Assembly: GCA_007130545.1 (NCBI GenBank) | Contig: SLSG01000318.1 | Location: 1-23,262 of the forward strand | Reading direction: 5' to 3' | DNA: 23,262 nucleotides | From: Bacteroidales bacterium | Lineage (GTDB): Bacteria > Bacteroidota > Bacteroidia > Bacteroidales > UBA7960 | Shown here: piece after piece, positions 14,458-22,138 of the stretch | How positions within the stretch are numbered: position 1 is the first letter of the stretch | Layout of the letters: every line of letters starts with the position of its first letter | Program-made: the position numbers and the translations under genes | Notes under the pieces: model-generated | The model's database searches: none | Told to the model about the DNA's origin: nothing | Seen by the model: the letters and a program-made list of their open reading frames with translations, nothing else

Positions 14458-17253
14458 ATGAAAAGATTCATTTTACTCTTTGCTTTTTCCATTCTTGCCC
14501 AGGCAGCCATGGCCCAGTCTTTTACCATTAAGGGCCGCCTGACCGATACAAGTGATGACGGACTGCCGAACGCGACCCTGTTGTTGCTGAAGGCGGCTGA
14601 CACCACGATGGTGAACTACGCCCTGACCAGCCTGGAAGGAGATTTTGAAATACGCAATGTGGGCAGGGAACCCCACTTCCTGCGCATTTCCTATGTCGGC
14701 TACGCCACGCTGAATTTGGCAGTGGAGCCCCCGACCGGACAAACCCTTGACCTTGGCAAGGTGCAATTGCAGGATGAACGCACCCTGCTCCGGGAGGTCA
14801 TCGTGCAGGAGGAGCGGATCCCGATGCGGGTCAGGGGGGATACCATCGAGTACGACGCCCTGGCTTTCCGCATACAGCCCAACGAGGTGGTGGAAGACCT
14901 GCTCAAGCGCATGCCCGGAATTGAAATCCAGGCCGATGGCTCCGTTATTGCACAAGGGGAGCAGGTAAGAAGGGTGCTTGTGGACGGAAGAGAGTTCTTT
15001 GGCCGTGACCCCAAAATGGCAACCCAGAACCTGCCGGCCGACGCCGTCTCCAAGGTACATGTGTTCGATGAGCGGTCGGAACAGGCACGTTTCTCGGGGA
15101 TTGACGACGGGCAAAGGGAGCGGACGATGAACCTGGAGCTGAAGGAAGACCGCAGGGAAGGCATGTTCGGAAATACCAGCCTGGGTTACGGCCCGGATGA
15201 CCGCTTCCAGGGCCGGACAAACCTGAACCGTTTTGACTCCAAAGGACAGATCTCCATACTGGGCATGGGCAACAACCTGAACCAGCAGGGCTTTTCGGTC
15301 GGGGAATACATGAATTTCAGCGGGGGCGTGCAAAGCCTGATGGGTGGCGGCGGAGGGGCCATGCAGATTACCATGGGCGGACCGGGTACTGTGCCCATCA
15401 ATATGGACGGCAGGTCCGGCAGCAACGGCATCATGACTTCCTGGGCAGGCGGACTGAATCTCAATCGCAAGTTGTGGGACAGGACAGATGTCAGTGCCAG
15501 CTATTTCTACAACCAGCTTGACCACGATGTGAACCAGGACCTGGAAAGGGAAAACTTTCTGCCCACCGGAAATTATGACTTTCGCCAGGTAAGCGTGCAG
15601 GAGAACCAGAACTGGAACCACCGGCTGAACCTCCGCATGGACCATAAAATCAATGACAACAACAGCCTGCTGCTTACTGCTGCATCCACCCTGAACACAA
15701 CCGACACCTATCAGCAGAGCGACAGCCAGACCATGTCGGCTGCCGGGGCCTTGCAAAATGCCAGCGAGCAGATTACCAGCGCTGACGGACAGCTGCTGAA
15801 TGTCAACTCCAGCCTGCTCTGGCGCAAGCGGTTCTCCGTGCCGGGACGAACGGTGACCGCCGGATTCGACCTGGCCTCTTCCGGGAACAGCCAGGACGGC
15901 ACCCTGGAAGCCGTGAACCGCTTCATGCGGGATTTCATGGTGGAACAGCGCATCATGCAGACCAATACCCAGGAGAGCCTGAACCGCACACTTGGCTTCA
16001 ACGCTTCCTATACCGAACCCCTGGGAAACAGGCGCTACCTGGAAGCCAACTACCGGATCTCGCAGAATTTCAATGAAATAGACCAGCAGGTGTATGACCT
16101 GACAGACGGTCAGCCCGAGATCAACACCCTGCTGACAAACATTTACAACAACACCTCCCTCTACCAGCGCGGGGGCGTGAACTTCAGGCTGAACCGCGAC
16201 ATGTACAACCTGACCATAGGAAGCAGCGTGCAGGCCACCTCGCTGAAGGGGGAAATCGTTACCAGTGAGCTCCCGATCGAAAGGAATTACTTCAATGTGC
16301 TTCCGGTGGTCCGCTTCAATTACGAGTTTTCAAATATGCGAAGGTTTTCGGCAGACTTTGAGACCAGCGTGCAGGAGCCGTCCATGTTGCAACTTCAGCC
16401 GATCCTGGACAACCGCGACCCGCTGAACCTCTATGAGGGGAACCCGGAGCTGCGTCCGTCTTACCGCAACAGGGCAAGCATCCGTTACAACACTTTCAAT
16501 CCACTTACCTCATTCGGATTCTTCACATTCGCAACTGCCGACTACGTGACCAACGCCATTACCAACTCGGTGAGCTTCGACGAAAACCTGGTGCGGACCG
16601 TCATGCCCGTGAATACCGGGAGCAACCTGAACCTGAGGGGGAACTTTAATGTGAACTTCGGACTGGAACAATTGAAAAGCCGTGTCATGGTGGGGACCAC
16701 ACTAAGCCGAATCCAGGGCACCAATATCCTGAACGAGGTTTCCCAGCGGATCGTCAACAATACGCTGACCGGGAACCTGCGCTATAATTTCCGCCCGGGC
16801 GAGCAGTTCGACGCCGTACTGTCGGCAACCGTCAGCCAGCAGCTCACCGACTATGAATTCAGCGCACTGGAGCAGGCCTACCTGAACCAGACCTATTCGG
16901 CCGAGGCAAACTGGAACTTCCTGCAGCATTACCGCCTGAACCTGGGTTACCGTTACCAGATTTACCAGGGACGGACCAGCGATTTCGACCAGAAGATTCC
17001 GTTGCTGGACTTCGGGTTTTCCCGCCGCTTCCTGAGGGGCAATGCAGGAGAACTGAGGCTGACCGGTTACAACCTGCTGAACCAGGACCTCGGAGTGACC
17101 CAGAGCGTAGACGCCAACTACTTGCAGCGCCAGGTGACCAATTCCCTGGGCAGGTACTTCCTGCTGACCTTCACCTATTCGCTGAATCGCGGACTGAATG
17201 TGATGGACGGCGGGCACGGACCGGGCCGGGGCATCCGGATGATGGTACATTAA
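14458..17253 (+). CDS. TonB-dependent receptor-like outer-membrane beta-barrel protein
   Basis: The 931-residue product has a signal peptide (ending AMAQ), a carboxypeptidase-regulatory-like beta domain (about 21-100, FTIKGRLTDTSDDGLPNATL) and a plug-like domain (about 115-235). The plug-like domain includes VVEDLLKRMPGIEIQADGSV and RRVLVDGREFFGRDP. A large C-terminal barrel of the OMP_b-brl_3 type follows. A Gly/Met-rich loop (SLMGGGGGAMQITMGGPG) sits early in the barrel, and the end is a His/Gly/Met-rich tail (GGHGPGRGIRMMVH). It lacks the classical C-terminal aromatic residue because of this extension. It follows the GLPGLI gene by 88 bp on the same strand, a common pairing; ligand unknown. 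Its stop overlaps the convergent Crp/Fnr gene by four bases. Confidence 0.9.
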   Translation: MKRFILLFAFSILAQAAMAQSFTIKGRLTDTSDDGLPNATLLLLKAADTTMVNYALTSLEGDFEIRNVGREPHFLRISYVGYATLNLAVEPPTGQTLDLGKVQLQDERTLLREVIVQEERIPMRVRGDTIEYDALAFRIQPNEVVEDLLKRMPGIEIQADGSVIAQGEQVRRVLVDGREFFGRDPKMATQNLPADAVSKVHVFDERSEQARFSGIDDGQRERTMNLELKEDRREGMFGNTSLGYGPDDRFQGRTNLNRFDSKGQISILGMGNNLNQQGFSVGEYMNFSGGVQSLMGGGGGAMQITMGGPGTVPINMDGRSGSNGIMTSWAGGLNLNRKLWDRTDVSASYFYNQLDHDVNQDLERENFLPTGNYDFRQVSVQENQNWNHRLNLRMDHKINDNNSLLLTAASTLNTTDTYQQSDSQTMSAAGALQNASEQITSADGQLLNVNSSLLWRKRFSVPGRTVTAGFDLASSGNSQDGTLEAVNRFMRDFMVEQRIMQTNTQESLNRTLGFNASYTEPLGNRRYLEANYRISQNFNEIDQQVYDLTDGQPEINTLLTNIYNNTSLYQRGGVNFRLNRDMYNLTIGSSVQATSLKGEIVTSELPIERNYFNVLPVVRFNYEFSNMRRFSADFETSVQEPSMLQLQPILDNRDPLNLYEGNPELRPSYRNRASIRYNTFNPLTSFGFFTFATADYVTNAITNSVSFDENLVRTVMPVNTGSNLNLRGNFNVNFGLEQLKSRVMVGTTLSRIQGTNILNEVSQRIVNNTLTGNLRYNFRPGEQFDAVLSATVSQQLTDYEFSALEQAYLNQTYSAEANWNFLQHYRLNLGYRYQIYQGRTSDFDQKIPLLDFGFSRRFLRGNAGELRLTGYNLLNQDLGVTQSVDANYLQRQVTNSLGRYFLLTFTYSLNRGLNVMDGGHGPGRGIRMMVH

Positions 17254-17936
17254 CCGTAGTTGGAAATCCGCTCAAGCGCCTCTAAATCCAGGATCTCGAT
17301 CTCACGTCCGTTGATCCGCAGCAGTTTTTCCTTGCGGAATTCGGACAATGCCCGGATCACATTCTCGGTGGTCATTCCGATGTATTCGGCAATTTCCCGT
17401 CGGGATACCGGAAGGTCAAAAACCAGGCTTTGGTAAATGGACTGGCTGAATTTAAGCAGGATGTAGGCCACTTTCCCATGCGTATGCCGCTTTCGTATCT
17501 CCAAGGCCTCAAGGATGATCTTGTTGGAGATCGAGCCCAGCTTCTCCATCAGGTTCAGGGTAAAAAACCCGTTCTTCAGCGCAATGGCCTTCATCTGTTC
17601 GATTTCGATGCAGCAAATGACCGCATCTTCCAGCACCGAAACGGAATAGGTCTGATGCGTTTCGGAAAACACCCCCAGCAGGCTTACAAAGTCAAAGGGT
17701 CCGGCAATCGTAATGATCTGGTCCTTGCCGTCGGGGTCTGTCCTGAACAGTTTGACCAGGCCGCTTTTCAGGTAAGCAAAATACCTGATCTCATCCCCTT
17801 CTGAGAATACAATATCCCCCCGCTTATAGGGAACTTCCACTTTCTGATCACAGAATATGCCCAGCTCTTCCTTGCGAAAACTCTCGAAGAAGGCTGTTTT
17901 TAGCTCACAATTGTCGCATCCGCACCTGGGGTCCAT
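17250..17936 (-). CDS. Crp/Fnr family transcriptional regulator with N-terminal cysteine cluster
   Basis: This is a 228-residue cytoplasmic regulator. A cyclic-nucleotide-binding-like barrel spans about 30-120 (GDIVFSEGDEIRYFAYLKSG). A dimerisation helix (about 122-150) and a Crp-type helix-turn-helix (about 176-200, VSRREIAEYIGMTTENVIRA) follow. The N-terminus MDPRCGCDNCELK carries Cys5, Cys7 and Cys10, with Cys29 and Cys108/Cys109 further on. This is reminiscent of the four-cysteine [4Fe-4S] oxygen sensor of FNR, but the spacing is different, so cluster binding is an inference. It is divergent from the sulfide-oxidation operon, with FNR-like palindromes between them, and is the obvious candidate to control that operon and itself. 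Confidence 0.9.
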   Translation of the reverse strand: MDPRCGCDNCELKTAFFESFRKEELGIFCDQKVEVPYKRGDIVFSEGDEIRYFAYLKSGLVKLFRTDPDGKDQIITIAGPFDFVSLLGVFSETHQTYSVSVLEDAVICCIEIEQMKAIALKNGFFTLNLMEKLGSISNKIILEALEIRKRHTHGKVAYILLKFSQSIYQSLVFDLPVSRREIAEYIGMTTENVIRALSEFRKEKLLRINGREIEILDLEALERISNYG

Positions 17937-17968
17937 TTTTAATCTTTGTCGGATGATTCATCCACGCT

Positions 17969-18025
17969 ATGATATTTATCATAAAATGACACTTATCATA
18001 AGCTTTGACTGTTACCGGGTTAACA
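17969..18025. promoter_or_regulatory. Tandem FNR-like palindromes between regulator and SQR operon
   Basis: ATGATATTTATCAT (17969-17982) fits the FNR pattern TTGAT-N4-ATCAA in all bases except the outermost. ATGACACTTATCAT (17986-17999) is a second copy with one further change. Centres are 17 bp apart. A third inverted repeat, TGTTA-N6-TAACA, lies at 18010-18025. All are between the divergent Crp/Fnr gene and the sulfide:quinone oxidoreductase gene, about 30-70 bp upstream of the predicted start of the latter transcript. Confidence 0.6.
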
Positions 18026-18033
18026 ACTCCATT

Positions 18034-18041
18034 TATATTTG
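18034..18041 (+). promoter_or_regulatory. -7 element for the sulfur operon
   Basis: TATATTTG is an exact TAnnTTTG match, 55 bases before the ATG at 18097. The only TTTG upstream (18004-18007) is 26 bp away, longer than the usual spacing. The promoter may therefore need an activator bound at the upstream palindromes. Confidence 0.5.
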
Positions 18042-18096
18042 ATGCAGGCATAGAAATAGCGCCTGCACTGGTAAAAATAACAAAAATCGCGCAACC

Positions 18097-19335
18097 ATGA
18101 AGAAACTCCTGATACTGGGGGGCGGCACAGCCGGAACCATGATGGCCAACAAGCTGCATCATGCCCTCGACAGGGAAGAATGGGAAATCACCATCGTAGA
18201 CAAGGAAAAAACGCATTACTACCAGCCGGGCTTCCTTTTCATCCCCTTTGGCATTTACCGCCGGGAGGACGTGGAAAAACCAAAATCCAATTTCTTTCCT
18301 GCCGGAATAAACGTTGTTTACTCTGAAATCGACCTGATAAAGGCAGAGGAGAAGCAGGTCCAGCTCGAAGGCGGGCGGACACTGAACTACGACTACCTAA
18401 TCGTTGCCACCGGCACCCAAATCCGTCCGGATCAAACCCCGGGCATGCTCGGACCCCTCTGGCAGAAGGACATCTTTGACTTTTACAGTGTGGAAGGGGC
18501 CCTGGCCCTGCACAAAAAACTAAAAACCTGGGAAGGGGGCAATCTGGTGGTGGCCATCACCGAGCTTCCGTTCAAATGCCCGGTGGCCCCGCTGGAGTTC
18601 GTGTTCCTGGCAGAGGCATTTTTTACCGAAAAAGGCATGCGCGACAAGGTCAATATCAGCCTGGTCACGCCCATGCCCGGGGCATTCACCAAGCCCGTGG
18701 CCACAAAGATGCTCAGCGAACTGCTCGGCGAAAAAAACATAAAGGTGGTGGCCGACTTCTACATCGAAAGGATAGACAACGAAAAGAAATGCCTGGTCTC
18801 CTACGACGAAAAGGAAGTGCCGTTCGACCTGCTGACCATTGTACCGCTGAACATGGGCGACGAACTCATTGCGCGCAGCGGACTGGGAGATGACCTGAAC
18901 TACGTGCCCACCGACAAGCATACCCTGCAGTCCAAAGCCCACGAAGACATCTTCGTGATCGGGGATGCAGCCGACCTGCCCACTTCCAAAGCCGGCTCCG
19001 TGGCCCATTTTGCCGCGGATATTGTGGAGGAAAACCTGCTCTGTGCCATGGAAGGCAGATCGCTGACAGGAAGCTTTGACGGACATGCCAACTGTTATAT
19101 CGAGACAGGATACGGCAAGGGGGCGCTGATCGACTTCAACTATGATACGGAACCCCTGCCGGGAACTTACCCCCTGCCGGGCATCGGACCCTTCGGACTG
19201 CTGAAGAATACCAGGATCAACCATTACGGCAAGATCATCTTCCGCTGGATCTACTGGCATATCCTGCTGAAAGGCAAGGAACTGCCAGTTGAGTCGGAGA
19301 TGACCATGGCCGGCAAACGAAAAGTAAGCGCATAA
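18097..19335 (+). CDS. Sulfide:quinone oxidoreductase-like flavoprotein
   Basis: This 412-residue FAD enzyme of the disulfide reductase superfamily would oxidise sulfide to sulfane sulfur and pass electrons to the quinone pool at the membrane face. The FAD motif GGGTAG (8-13) opens the first Rossmann domain. The segment HYYQPGFLFIPFG (40-52) is typical of SQR. The second FAD motif is VIGDAADLP. Cys161 (PFKCPVAPLEF) and Cys333 (ANCYIETGYGKG) correspond in context to the two essential redox cysteines of SQR. The third, dispensable cysteine of some SQRs has no counterpart. The C-terminus has an amphipathic/hydrophobic helix (IIFRWIYWHILL) that would anchor it as a monotopic membrane protein. It is the first gene of a four-gene operon; its stop overlaps the next ATG (TAATG). 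SQR subtype is not resolved; flavocytochrome c or NDH-2 relatives are less likely given the cysteines. Confidence 0.85.
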   Translation: MKKLLILGGGTAGTMMANKLHHALDREEWEITIVDKEKTHYYQPGFLFIPFGIYRREDVEKPKSNFFPAGINVVYSEIDLIKAEEKQVQLEGGRTLNYDYLIVATGTQIRPDQTPGMLGPLWQKDIFDFYSVEGALALHKKLKTWEGGNLVVAITELPFKCPVAPLEFVFLAEAFFTEKGMRDKVNISLVTPMPGAFTKPVATKMLSELLGEKNIKVVADFYIERIDNEKKCLVSYDEKEVPFDLLTIVPLNMGDELIARSGLGDDLNYVPTDKHTLQSKAHEDIFVIGDAADLPTSKAGSVAHFAADIVEENLLCAMEGRSLTGSFDGHANCYIETGYGKGALIDFNYDTEPLPGTYPLPGIGPFGLLKNTRINHYGKIIFRWIYWHILLKGKELPVESEMTMAGKRKVSA

Positions 19336-20012
19336 TGGAAGAAAAGCAAATACTTGCAAGGATGGATGCGCTGGAGCAGAAGCTCGACCTGGTGCTGGAA
19401 TATGTGAACCAGCAGCGGCTGAAGTCCGACGCCATTGACGACCTGGTGGCAGATGTGTCCCTGATCGGCAAGGACATCTACAACAGCTCCGTGGTGGAAC
19501 TGGAAAAGCAGTCGGTTGAACTGAATCCCGATGAGCTCGGGCAGCTTGGGGTCAATCTGCTGAGGAACATCCGGAATTTCAATGAGATGCTGGAACTGCT
19601 CGATAGCATGATGGACCTGAAAAAGGACGCCGGACCCATCCTCAATGAGCTGATTATTGAATTCACGAAAAGCCTGCATGCCCTGGAAAGCAAGGGCTAC
19701 TTTGAATTTGCCAGGGAATTGGGCAGCATTGCCGATAACATCGTCACCAATTTCACACCGGAAGACATCCGGCTGCTGGCCGACAACATCGTCCTCATGC
19801 TGCAAACCCTGAAGAACATCACACAGCCGGAGATGCTGCAAGCCGTGAATAATGCAGTAAAGGTTTATGGCAGCATGCAAACGGAGGACATCAAGCCCTA
19901 TTCCGTCTGGAAAGCCATGCGCGAGATGAACTCGCCGGAAATGAAGTCGGCCCTGGGCTTTATGATTGCATTTATGAAAAACATGTCTAACACCAACCCT
20001 AAAAACAAATAA
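19335..20012 (+). CDS. DUF1641 family protein
   Basis: This 225-residue, acidic, almost entirely helical protein has no signal or membrane segment. It opens with a heptad-like stretch (ILARMDALEQKLDLVLEYVN) suggestive of a short coiled coil. The middle and C-terminal parts (ELIIEFTKSLHALESKGYF, FTPEDIRLLADNIVLMLQTL) match my memory of DUF1641. That family recurs beside sulfide:quinone oxidoreductase genes in bacteria and archaea. Its biochemical role is unknown; a scaffold or docking role for the peripheral SQR is only a guess. It contains no cysteine, so it cannot itself carry persulfide. The start codon shares one base with the SQR stop. Confidence 0.8.
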   Translation: MEEKQILARMDALEQKLDLVLEYVNQQRLKSDAIDDLVADVSLIGKDIYNSSVVELEKQSVELNPDELGQLGVNLLRNIRNFNEMLELLDSMMDLKKDAGPILNELIIEFTKSLHALESKGYFEFARELGSIADNIVTNFTPEDIRLLADNIVLMLQTLKNITQPEMLQAVNNAVKVYGSMQTEDIKPYSVWKAMREMNSPEMKSALGFMIAFMKNMSNTNPKNK

Positions 20013-20017
20013 TCATT

Positions 20018-20329
20018 ATGGCACAAAAAACGATTGCCGGGAAAACCGTAGAGGTGAATGCCGAAGGTTACCTGGAAAACCCGTCCGACTGGACCAAGGA
20101 GATCGCGGTGGAAATCGCAGACGAAATTGGCATCAGGTTGACTGACAAGCATTTTGAAGTACTGGATTATCTCCGCAAGGAGCATGCCGCCGGCACCCAG
20201 TTGTCCGTCCGCAGGGTAGGCAAGTCGGGCATTACCGACATCAAGGGCTTGTATGAGCTGTTTCCGGGCGGACCCCTGAAGTATTCCTCTAAAATTGCCG
20301 GGATCCCCAAGCCCGCCAGCTGCGTATAA
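20018..20329 (+). CDS. TusE/DsrC/DsvC-like sulfur-relay protein
   Basis: The product is a small 103-residue cytoplasmic protein. Recognisable features are DWTKEIAVEIADEIGIRLTD, the LRKEHAAG segment, and the conserved C-terminal arm LFPGGPLKYSSKIAGIPKPA followed by SCV. The penultimate Cys102 is the universally conserved persulfide-carrying cysteine. DsrC proteins that work with dissimilatory sulfite reductase have a second cysteine about ten residues earlier; here that position is Ser in KYSSKIAG. It is therefore a single-cysteine, TusE-like variant that can carry a persulfide but not form the intramolecular trisulfide. It lies 5 bp after the DUF1641 gene and 20 bp before the DsrE2-like gene. 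Confidence 0.9.
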   Translation: MAQKTIAGKTVEVNAEGYLENPSDWTKEIAVEIADEIGIRLTDKHFEVLDYLRKEHAAGTQLSVRRVGKSGITDIKGLYELFPGGPLKYSSKIAGIPKPASCV

Positions 20330-20349
20330 ACCCTAAAAAAGAAAACCAT

Positions 20350-20856
20350 ATGAACTCAGCAACAAATGAAACGCCCCTGAAAAAAGTCTGTATCATCTGC
20401 GCAAAAGGCAACATTGAAGACGTCTATGCCACGCTGGTACTCGCCAACGGGGCCGTGATGGAGGGTATCGAGGCCAAAGTGTTCTTTACGTTCTTCGGAC
20501 TGGATGCCATCACCAAAAATCAGATGAAAAAGATCCATACGGGCACGGTCGGCAACCCGGCCATGCGCATGCCTGGCGGACTCCCATTCCCGTCCATTCT
20601 AGGGATGCTTCCCGGGGTTGAAGCAGGGGTGTCTGCGATGATGAAAAGCCAGATGGACAAACTGGACATTCCGCCGGTGGACGAATTCCTGGAGATGATC
20701 ACCGCCGGGGGCGGCGAAGTCTATGCCTGCAAACTGGCCATGGACATGTTCAAGCTCGAAGAAAAAGACCTCTGGGAAGGTTGCAGTGGCGTGCTTACCG
20801 TGGGGGATTTCTACGGCATGTGCGGAGGAGAGAATACCCAGATCATTTTTACCTAA
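20350..20856 (+). CDS. DsrE/DsrF-like (DsrE2-type) sulfur carrier protein
   Basis: The product has 168 residues with the DsrE fold: an N-terminal strand KKVCIICAKGNIEDVYATLV, then KVFFTFFGLDAITKNQM. A hydrophobic insert GGLPFPSILGMLPGVEAGVS follows, then GGGEVYACKLAMDMFKL. Cys127 in this last motif is the expected persulfide-binding residue; Cys14, Cys17, Cys145 and Cys158 are additional. The insert is typical of DsrE2 proteins, which in characterised systems pass sulfur to TusA or related carriers and often associate with the membrane. Together with SQR and the DsrC-like protein it suggests a relay for sulfane sulfur. No TusA or rhodanese gene is nearby. Confidence 0.87.
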   Translation: MNSATNETPLKKVCIICAKGNIEDVYATLVLANGAVMEGIEAKVFFTFFGLDAITKNQMKKIHTGTVGNPAMRMPGGLPFPSILGMLPGVEAGVSAMMKSQMDKLDIPPVDEFLEMITAGGGEVYACKLAMDMFKLEEKDLWEGCSGVLTVGDFYGMCGGENTQIIFT

Positions 20857-20873
20857 AAAACACTAAATTCGCG

Positions 20874-22013
20874 ATGATGCAGTACGCTTACATCATCGCG
20901 GCCTTTAACGCGTTTTTTTTCGCGGTCCTGGCATTACAGAAAAAACCCGGAACAACGCACGACAACCTGCTGGTCGGGTGGTTGGCGTATCTGGGTTTTT
21001 TTGTGGGGGCATATGTAATCTCCCCGCCGGATTTCTTTCACCATTATCCAATCCTTTCCAGCAGTTTTATTTCCCTCTTCCTGCTGCATGGGCCATTCCT
21101 TTACCTGTATATAAATTACCTTGCTTCAGGAAGCAGGGCTTTCAGGACAAACGATCTATGGCACTTTTTTCCGGTGGTGCTGTTCAACCTTTACCTGCTG
21201 ATCAGCCTTTTATTGCCCCGGGTGTCGGAAAGGATCAGCCTCGACCATGTATCCGGCCATACAAATCCGCCAACAATCTACATGCTTTTCCTTTTACTGA
21301 CCGCAATCTCCGGACCGGTATACATTTTCCTGTCAATCAATGTGCTGAGGAAACACCATTTCGCTGTATTTGATTATTTTTCCTATTCCGAGAAGGTAGA
21401 CCTGAAATGGCTTCGTACCCTGGTGGCCATATTCGGGATTGTCTGGACCTCGCTGATGATCATTACAGTGATTCACCACGTATTTCACTTGTTTTCCATG
21501 GCTTTCTGCACAGATGGGCTGTTTCTTTCCCTCTCGGTTTTCATCCTTTTAATCGGATACTTCGGACTGAGACAGGAGGCGATCTTTGTTTCAGGCAGCA
21601 GGGATACGCTAAGCACTGAATCCCGCAAAACGGAAAAAGCCAGACACCAGGGCCCCTTGCCGGATGCGAATGCAGCAGCCCGGCATTTGGAAAGGCTTCA
21701 GCAAGTCATGGTCAGTGAAAAGGCATACCTGGAGGCAGGGCTAACCCTTCCGCAGCTCGCCACCATGGCGGGCATCTCCACCCATGAACTATCCCGCCTC
21801 ATCAATGAGCATCTTCACAAAAGCTTTTTTGACTATGTGAACGGTTTCCGCGTGGAGCATGCAAAACACATGATTGCCGACCCGGACAATGACAAGCTTT
21901 CGCTGCTCGGCATTGCCTTTGAATCCGGGTTCAACTCCAAAACAGCATTTAACAGGGTGTTTAAAAAGCTGAGCGGGGAAACCCCATCCGAATACAGGTC
22001 TTCTATACGGTAG
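20874..22013 (+). CDS. Membrane-anchored AraC-family transcriptional regulator
   Basis: From ATG 20874 (or 20877) the product has 379 residues. A longer frame from 20781 would overlap the DsrE2-like gene and add a basic, non-hydrophobic leader, so it is not preferred. The N-terminal half (to about 240) contains six or seven hydrophobic segments, for example AYIIAAFNAFFFAVLALQ and LHGPFLYLYINYLA. The C-terminal about 100 residues are an AraC/XylS DNA-binding domain with LPQLATMAGISTHELSRLIN and IAFESGFNSKTAFNRVFKKL. Such integral-membrane AraC proteins are common in Bacteroidota. The signal is unknown. With 17 bp from the sulfur operon and the same strand, it may be co-transcribed and regulate it. 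Confidence 0.88.
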   Translation: MMQYAYIIAAFNAFFFAVLALQKKPGTTHDNLLVGWLAYLGFFVGAYVISPPDFFHHYPILSSSFISLFLLHGPFLYLYINYLASGSRAFRTNDLWHFFPVVLFNLYLLISLLLPRVSERISLDHVSGHTNPPTIYMLFLLLTAISGPVYIFLSINVLRKHHFAVFDYFSYSEKVDLKWLRTLVAIFGIVWTSLMIITVIHHVFHLFSMAFCTDGLFLSLSVFILLIGYFGLRQEAIFVSGSRDTLSTESRKTEKARHQGPLPDANAAARHLERLQQVMVSEKAYLEAGLTLPQLATMAGISTHELSRLINEHLHKSFFDYVNGFRVEHAKHMIADPDNDKLSLLGIAFESGFNSKTAFNRVFKKLSGETPSEYRSSIR

Positions 22014-22063
22014 CTTTCTCTTTCCTCAGTACCACCGGGGTTTCTGATCCTGTAAATTGCATC

Positions 22064-22114
22064 TGTCCTTATTGGGTCCACCCGGTGCTTATTGGGGTCC
22101 ACTTTATAAGGTGG
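22064..22114. repeat. Two-copy 20-bp direct repeat with adjacent hairpin
   Basis: CTTATTGGGTCCAC (22068-22081) and CTTATTGGGGTCCAC (22088-22102) repeat with a 20-bp period. The second runs into a stem CCACTT-TATA-AGGTGG (22099-22114). The region is otherwise non-coding and unlike its neighbours. Closely spaced direct repeats of this length near a TGT occur at the ends of IS21-type elements, so a relic end is possible, but there is no transposase. Confidence 0.5.
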
Positions 22115-22138
22115 GGCGACTGGCCCCTGCCACTTCCC

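Noticed and set aside
14473..15756. A 427-residue open frame antisense to the large outer-membrane receptor
   Set aside because: It is fully contained in a well-supported receptor gene and is a by-product of the G/C-rich third positions; the product has no family features.
17250..17253. Possible frameshift or fusion at the four-base overlap of the receptor and regulator genes
   Set aside because: The genes are convergent on opposite strands and both end normally; compact convergent overlap also occurs at 2769-2779.
18520..19359. A 279-residue open frame antisense to the SQR gene
   Set aside because: It is a shadow of the SQR coding sequence; the FAD and cysteine motifs are on the plus strand.
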